Below are positions 58,481-64,000 of a stretch of DNA of 64,000 bases, piece after piece; positions within the stretch are counted from its first letter, which is position 1, and each line of letters starts with the position of its first letter. This DNA is from Volutella citrinella (Eukaryota; Ascomycota; Sordariomycetes; Hypocreales; Nectriaceae), in assembly GCA_034401135.1 (NCBI GenBank), contig JAWZSP010000008.1:434001-498000 (forward strand), written 5' to 3'. Both the position numbers and the translations under genes were made by a program. The notes below the pieces were generated by a model that saw only the letters and a program-made list of their open reading frames with translations, was not told where the DNA came from and made no database searches.

Positions 58481-58726
58481 ATGAGTACCGCGCTTCTAGA
58501 CACACCCCGGCTTGACCACACTCAGTGGAAATGCACCGCCTTGAAGGACGGCAAGCCTTGCGGACACGTCTCGTCCATTTTCAGAAACGTATGCGACGGC
58601 TGCCACACGATTCGAGATGTACACACCCAGGCCTTGAACGCGTCCGGTGGCGTAATCGGCGAACTTGTTGCCACTACGGGTCTAGGAAACGAATACTGGG
58701 CATACAGTGTTCCAGAAGGCAGCTGA
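58481..58726 (+). CDS. small cysteine-bearing, zinc-ribbon-like protein
   Basis: Intronless, 81 residues. Four Cys in two pairs (KCTALKDGKPC, then NVCDGC) followed by His-Thr-Ile-Arg-Asp suggest a small zinc-binding fold; the first pair is separated by eight residues and the second by two. It resembles short fungal proteins that consist of a lone Trp-Lys-Cys zinc-ribbon. The C-terminal 40 residues are non-charged (GGVIGELVATTGLGNEYWA). There is no signal peptide, so it should be cytosolic or nuclear. A strong TATA box suggests regulated, possibly high, expression. Function unknown. Confidence 0.7.
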   Translation: MSTALLDTPRLDHTQWKCTALKDGKPCGHVSSIFRNVCDGCHTIRDVHTQALNASGGVIGELVATTGLGNEYWAYSVPEGS

Positions 58727-58814
58727 TGCAGCTCAGCTCGGCATGTATTTTCAGAGTTGCGAGTAGGTCTACATAGAGAGGGCTCCACATCATCAGACCA
58801 GGCACAACGGCCGT

Positions 58815-60730
58815 CTAGTACACGTATCGGAATGTCAGGTTCTCCTTGTCCGTGAGATCTTCCCAGGCGCGGGCCATGTCCTCGTCCCTAGCCTCGGCAA
58901 CGCCCTGGGCAGCGAGGTCGTCCCTGCGCTTGTTCTCCCGTCGGAGGTACCACCAGAGCCCGAGAATGACAATGACCAGAAGGGAGTAGCAGCCGAGATG
59001 GGTGGCAAAGGCAATGAAGTACTTGGGGGCATCCCAAGCCAGGAACACCTGCGGGCCTATGAACAGTTAGTGTTGATGCAGAATCAGTTGCGATGATATG
59101 ACATACCAACGGCATTTCCGGCTGCCCAAAAGATAAAGTTGATGGCGACCACGACAGTCTTCTTGGTCTGACCAGCAGTGTTTCGGGAAATCATAGACAG
59201 GGCTAGGGTCTGAGCAGACCAAAACGAGAGCGTGATGTAGTAGCAAATCAGCAGGCCGACCTTGCGGGAGAAGGTGGTGGGCGAAACCGTCATCAGAAGA
59301 ATGGTGCCGATGAAGGACCTTTTTTCCCAAGTCAGCAACGGTCGACACAAGCAGCATCAGGGTGCATTTGAAATTAGAGAATAGCACTGCGGCACTTACG
59401 GGACAACGAATCCCAGCATGACCAAAAGGTTCTGGTTAGTCTTCTTGACGAGCCACGCGGAGCTCAGCAAGACGATGATAATGTAGAAGCCCAAAACCAT
59501 GGCGAGGAGCTGGGTCTCGAGGACGCTGAAGCCAAAGCTCTTGATGATGATGTTGGCAAAGGCGCCGAGCCCAGAGGTCGGGAGGGTGGTGCAGAAGGCG
59601 ATGGCGGCGTATCCCCAGGTCTGGGGGTCCGTGAGGCCCTCAATGAACTGCTCGCGCTTGAACTCCTTGTTCTGCATGCCCGTCTGGTTGGACCGCACAC
59701 GCTCGACCATCTCGTGCTTCTCCTGCTCGGTGAAGCACTTTGCGCGCATGGGCGAGTCGGGCATCCACCAGCCGACGAAGACGCCGAAGATGACGGAGAT
59801 GACGCCGTACGTGAGGAACAGCCACTGCCACGAGTACAACGGACCCGTCTTGATGAGGGAGAAGCAGTAGGCCAGTAGACCACCGACGATTTGCTACATG
59901 AGGTTAGTGCCGATGCATTTTGGGGGTGAGGGGAGAGGGGGGCCTTGTCTGAGGCGGCTGAAGTGACATGGCATGGGATGGGCAGGGGGGGCGACATACT
60001 TGCATGCCATTCATCATATACCTTTGGGACTAGTCGTCAGCGCCAAGCCGGACATTTATTTCAACGTAGATCTGGAGATGGACTTACCAGTAAGTGACTC
60101 GACCGGCCTGCTCCTCGCGCTTGTACCACATAGCCGACAGGATAACAAAGGCGGGCTGGCAGGTCGACTCAAAGATACCCAGTAGTGTCCGCACAACAAC
60201 GAGCCCAGCGAAGTTCTTGCAGGCGGCGTGGCACGCCAGGGTTGCGCCCCAGCCGATGATGGACAGGCTCAGGTACTTGGCGATGGGCACCCGGGCGAGC
60301 AGCCAGTTCTGGGGGTACTCGACGATCAAGACGGCGATGTAGATACAGGTGGTGAGCCAGCTGAACTAACACGGGGTTTTAGAAGTGATCGATTCTGCGG
60401 GCTCGAAATTCATACCTCTTGCTTCAGCTTGCCGTCGTGGCTAAGCAGACCCGTGTGCTTGGGCAGGTCCATGATGGACGTAAAGGACATTGTCCCCTTG
60501 TCGATGGCCTGCAGGAAGTAGGTCGCAATCATGATGACGAGGACCCGCTTGTCAATCTTGCGCCGGAGCTCCTTGTTGCGCTCCTCTGAGATCTCGATCC
60601 GGCCGCCAGCCACGTACTGGGCGAGCTCCTTGTCGATTCTCTCCGACTGTTGCGGCTTCTCCAGGTCATGCGAGTCGCGCCTGTTGTCGACACTGCCCAT
60701 GTGGGCGACCTCGGGACCTTCCTTGGCCAT
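58815..60730 (-). CDS. Dal5/ACS-family MFS transporter
   Basis: Exons are 60730-60416, 60365-60088, 60021-60000 (22 nt), 59893-59400, 59318-59107 and 59056-58815. They sum to 1563 nt, giving 520 residues. It is a major facilitator of the anion:cation symporter family (allantoate permease Dal5, Tna1 relatives), plasma membrane, proton-coupled uptake. Visible family marks are KIDKRVLVIMIATYFLQAID at helix 1, IVEYPQNWLLARVPIAKYL, GIFESTCQPAFVILSAMWYK (helix 4 region) and YGVISVIFGVFVGWWMPDSP before the central loop. SRNTAGQTKKTVVVAINFI and GNAVGPQVFLAWDAPKY mark the late region. The acidic/basic tail is cytosolic. It is divergent from the GH105 gene across 1.34 kb, suggesting uptake of the GH105 substrate. 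Confidence 0.92.
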
Positions 60731-62073
60731 GGTGTAGATGAGGGTAGGAGAATTACTGGATAGAGGCTAGGCAGGTGTGAATAGGGTCACGGGGGAGGCT
60801 TCCGGGCAAAGGTGGCTTGGTTCTAGTCGCCTTGGCTTGCTTGGCGACCTGGGCGGCTTTTTAAAGTCCTCGACCTGCTGCAAGAGTCCATGTCCGGGAG
60901 GACCGGGTTGCACGGAGCATGGCGTCACGCCAGGCCAGGTCCTTTCGCGGTGGAGATGATTAGGGGAGTGGGATCCTGCTTGGGCATTCTAGTCGATCAC
61001 TCCTGGACGTGGCATCGAAAACTGCTGGCATGTGGAGAATGCGTCTCGCGTACTGGGTGTGCTGCTCGCCATGGTCTCGCCCGAAAACCGAGTGACTTTT
61101 TTCTGGTGCCTGGTGCAAGATAGTGCCTTCACCTAGCTGACCCCAACGGTTCGCGTGTCATGGCGCCCGTTCCGCGCATCCGTTGACAGGTTACTTCTGC
61201 TGCAGGCCCACAATATGGCGGACGTCTCATCCGCTCGAATGTCGAGGCGAGCACGCACAACGCGACGGGAGCCCAGCAACCAGCCAGGATCGGGTCCGCG
61301 TTGGAGTGTGATAAATCATGCCATGCTGGCTCTTCCTCGGCCGTCAGGGATATCCCCATCAGCCTGCCCGCATTGGCCCTCGTCCACTGACACCGCTAAC
61401 GACAAGACACTCATCACGGCTGCAATAAATCCTCGCAACGCCAAAACGTCCACACGCAACGGGTGGCTGCGCGAACCCAAGCTAAAAGAAAGGGCGCAGC
61501 TCGACAGCAGCCAATGACGCGACCGTTCAGTCAGCTTAGCATTTCGTGGACGACGTCCGAGTTACGTAGTCGCCTTTGGAAATGGGGCATATTGTACTCC
61601 GTAGTGATCCAGTCTTTCCCCGCCCCCAACCCCACCCCCACAAACAAGTCGTGCGGAGAAGGCGTGTGGAGTGACTGACCGAGGGGAGCAGAGAGGGTAA
61701 TGGGGGCTGCGTGTCATTAATGCTCCAACATAAGGTCAGGTTTGGGGACAAACCCACCGAGTTATTCTCCACTGCGAGTCTGGGCATTGGCTGTCCGGGG
61801 GGAAAGGTTCCTTGTGTTCGGGCAACAACAGACCGAGCCCGGGGTCAAATGATGCCGCCGTGGTCGGCCCACCAGTGCGCTTGAAGGAGGGGGTCGACCG
61901 GATCGCCAACCTTTAAAGCTGGTTTGAGTGTGCGCGCCCGGAATCTCGCTGCCGACACCCTAGCCATCCCCTGAGAACAGCGCGACGGATCAAAGGTCCC
62001 CTCTGCTCCGACGACGTCTCTGCCCTCTCTCTCTTCTCATCAGACCAGCACAAGCACAAGCACCACCAGCATC
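60731..62073. promoter_or_regulatory. shared divergent promoter region of transporter and GH105 genes
   Basis: 1.34 kb with no gene. TTTAAA elements lie at 60858-60865 near the transporter and 61911-61918 near the GH105 gene, possible weak TATA equivalents. The G/C content is mixed; no long repeat. Confidence 0.4.
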
Positions 62074-63192
62074 ATGCCTACCCACGTGCACGACATTGCG
62101 GCGGCTGATGTCCACCGCCAGGTGCAGCAGCTCATCCACGAGCTGGTCAACATCACCGACACCACAGGCGAGTTCCTGATGACGCTCGCCGATGGCCAGG
62201 TCATCGACACCAAGGGCTGGAACGACTGGGAGTGGACGCACGGCATCGGCCTGTACGGCATCTGGAAGTACTATGAGCTGACGGGCGAGGACAAGTGGCT
62301 CAAGGTCATCGAGGACTGGTTCCAGGCCCGGTTCGCCGAGGGCCACAAGGGCAAGAACATCAACACTATGGCCGTCTTCCTGACGCTGGCCTACGTCTAC
62401 GAGAAGACGGGCAACCCGACCTACCTGCCCTGGCTCGACAGCTGGGCCGAGTGGGCGATGCACGAGCTGCCGCGCACCAAGTTCGGCGGCTTCCAGCACA
62501 TCACGTACCTCGAGGTCAACGAGCAGCAGTTGTGGGACGACACGCTCATGATGACGGTGATGCCGCTAGCCAAGATCGGCCTGGTGCTCAACCGACCGCA
62601 CTACGTCGCCGAGGCGAAGCGCCAGTTCCTGCTGCACGTGCAATACCTGTTCGACACCAAGTCGGGCCTCTTCTTCCACGGCTGGACCTTCAAGGAGGGC
62701 GGCCACAACTTCGCCAACGCGCTGTGGGGCCGCGGTAACAGCTGGGTGACGATTGTCATCCCCGAGTTCCTCGAGCTCCTGGGCCTCGACGAGGCGGACC
62801 CGATCCGAGCGCACCTGACCAACACGCTGGTGAGCCAGTGCGAGGCGCTGACCAAGCTGCAGATGCCCAGCGGCCTGTGGCGGACGCTGCTCGACGTGCC
62901 CGAGGAGGAGGGCTCGTACGTCGAGGCCAGCGCCACGGCGGGCTTCGCGTACGGAATGCTCAAGGCGGAGCGGCGGCGGTACATTGGGCACGAGTACTCC
63001 GAGGCGGCCATCAAGGCCGTCAAGGCGGTGCTGGAAAACATCAGCCCCGAGGGCGAGCTGCTCAACACGTCGTTTGGCACGGGCATGGGCCACGACCTAC
63101 AGCACTACAAGGACATCCCGCGGACGAGCATGCCGTACGGCCAGGCCATGGCCATGATGGCGCTCGTCGAGTTCCTGCGCGCTTTTTACTGA
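62074..63192 (+). CDS. GH105 unsaturated rhamnogalacturonyl hydrolase (YteR-like), intracellular
   Basis: Intronless, 372 residues, the usual length for glycoside hydrolase family 105. These enzymes remove the 4,5-unsaturated uronic acid left at the non-reducing end by pectate or rhamnogalacturonan lyases, through hydration of the double bond. The conserved series is visible: DWEWTHGIGLYGIWKYYELT, NINTMAVFLTLAYVYE, EQQLWDDTLMMTVMPLAKIG with the catalytic Asp in the WDDT motif, LFFHGWTFKEGGHNFANALWGRGNSW (split here by no intron) and SYVEASATAGFAYGMLKA. It ends in IPRTSMPYGQAMAMMAL. There is no signal peptide, so it acts inside the cell on imported oligosaccharides. That fits the divergent MFS transporter. 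No lyase gene is in the window. Confidence 0.93.
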   Translation: MPTHVHDIAAADVHRQVQQLIHELVNITDTTGEFLMTLADGQVIDTKGWNDWEWTHGIGLYGIWKYYELTGEDKWLKVIEDWFQARFAEGHKGKNINTMAVFLTLAYVYEKTGNPTYLPWLDSWAEWAMHELPRTKFGGFQHITYLEVNEQQLWDDTLMMTVMPLAKIGLVLNRPHYVAEAKRQFLLHVQYLFDTKSGLFFHGWTFKEGGHNFANALWGRGNSWVTIVIPEFLELLGLDEADPIRAHLTNTLVSQCEALTKLQMPSGLWRTLLDVPEEEGSYVEASATAGFAYGMLKAERRRYIGHEYSEAAIKAVKAVLENISPEGELLNTSFGTGMGHDLQHYKDIPRTSMPYGQAMAMMALVEFLRAFY

Positions 63193-64000
63193 GCAGCCAC
63201 CGGCTTTCGTCTGCTTGGCGCGTGTGCGGGGAACCTGGCAAGCCTGACCAAGGGAGGGGCTTTTTTCACGAGAGTATATGTATGAGTCTCGGGCATCGGA
63301 TGAGGAATGACTTTTGGATGGCGACAATTGTGTTTGAATCAAAAGATTCTAGAGTTTAGGCGAGCCACATGCGCTTATCGGACGGGTTTTGTCTTTCGCC
63401 CCCATGGTCTCTCTTTCGCAGCAGTGACATGTGAGGGAGTCGTGATTGTAAATTTGCGACAACGGCAGGTGCATGCATGAACGGATCGTGCCCACGTGAC
63501 CGGCCCTGGACGGAACTGGTCTCGGAGAACCGACTCGAAGATGTCTAATTATCACATTGCCTGAATCCCAGCAATTGAGCTTCAGAGCCCCTGGCATCCA
63601 TCTGCAGTCAGGGCCCCTCGTGCTGCCACTGGCTCGCCCGTAGCCCGTAGAGGGGTCACGCACCGCTGCCTGCCGCCATCGCTAACCGCCGCAAGCTCAC
63701 GCAAATCCCATCCCTCCCACCCGCCCCGCAGCGAAACCGCCCCGCAGCGAAACCGCCCCGAACGGGCTGGTCCAGCGGGTGCCTCTGCGCCTGCGCGGGT
63801 CGTCGCGCCCGCCCTCAGGGTTGTCGATTGGACCATCGGCCGGCACCCACACCGAGTGCGTCGCTCTTTTGGATCCTCGGTGCGTTGTATTGTCTGCACT
63901 GCGTATCTCCGGGCCTTCGGCCGGGTGCGACACTCGCTGAAGCTAATCGTCCTTGAGAGTCTCCGAGTGAGACGCCGCCTCGCGCCCTTTGTCGATCGCC
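63193..64000. other. 3' flank and intergenic DNA to window edge
   Basis: No gene recognised; the last 300 bp are GC-rich with Arg/Pro-rich chance frames. Confidence 0.5.
63721..63760. repeat. 16-nt tandem repeat, 2.5 copies
   Basis: The unit CCGCCCCGCAGCGAAA is perfectly repeated twice plus a partial third copy. Confidence 0.8.

Overview
This window looks like nuclear DNA of a filamentous ascomycete (Pezizomycotina, probably Sordariomycetes). Introns are mostly 50-80 bp with GTAAGT/GTATGT-like donors and CTNAC-like branch sites. The families are typical of moulds: a NACHT/STAND NTPase, a Zn2Cys6 regulator, a rhodopsin-domain membrane protein, a Dal5-type transporter and an NRPS-like adenylation enzyme. 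Exon models were built by hand, and wherever exons are listed their phases join into one open frame. I found no tRNA, rRNA, CRISPR array or intact transposon.

Left part (1-26 kb). A NACHT NTPase gene runs off the left edge. A 62-63 residue secreted four-cysteine peptide gene with a 12-nt exon follows at 3.84 kb. Then come about 8 kb without a convincing intact gene, ending in the long promoter of a PHO-4/Pho89-type sodium/phosphate symporter (12.3-14.3 kb). That promoter is crowded with GCCAAG hexamers and has two CACGTG boxes. Downstream are an 11-exon secreted protein of unknown family (15.0-17.2 kb), a small glycine-zipper protein (19.2-19.7 kb), and a convergent pair: a Zn2Cys6 regulator ending in a CaaX-like tetrapeptide (22.4-24.0 kb) and a stand-alone NRPS-like adenylation protein (24.2-25.8 kb).

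Middle part (26-48 kb). A 1049-residue ankyrin protein has a three-fold higher-order repeat. Behind its 5' end lie about 7 kb of GC-rich, microsatellite-rich DNA without a recognisable gene. Two damaged genes follow: an unidentified frameshifted relic (36.6-37.8 kb), and a protein-kinase-like gene with a stop codon just before its DFG motif (41.7-42.6 kb). Between and after them are a single-pass membrane protein, an NADP-dependent reductase of the medium-chain family, and a triose-phosphate-translocator-family protein whose gene appears to contain a 6-nt exon.

Right part (49-64 kb). Here are a GT64 glycosyltransferase, an F-box protein, a rhodopsin-domain membrane protein, a secondary-metabolism-type O-methyltransferase, an 81-residue cysteine-bearing protein with a clear TATA box, and a divergent pair: a Dal5/ACS-family MFS transporter and a GH105 unsaturated-uronyl hydrolase. 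The pair suggests an uptake-and-cleavage module for pectin-derived unsaturated oligosaccharides. The combinations most worth following are the CaaX-tailed regulator beside the orphan adenylation enzyme, the tiny exons, the PacC-like hexamer array at the phosphate gene, and the transporter/GH105 pair.
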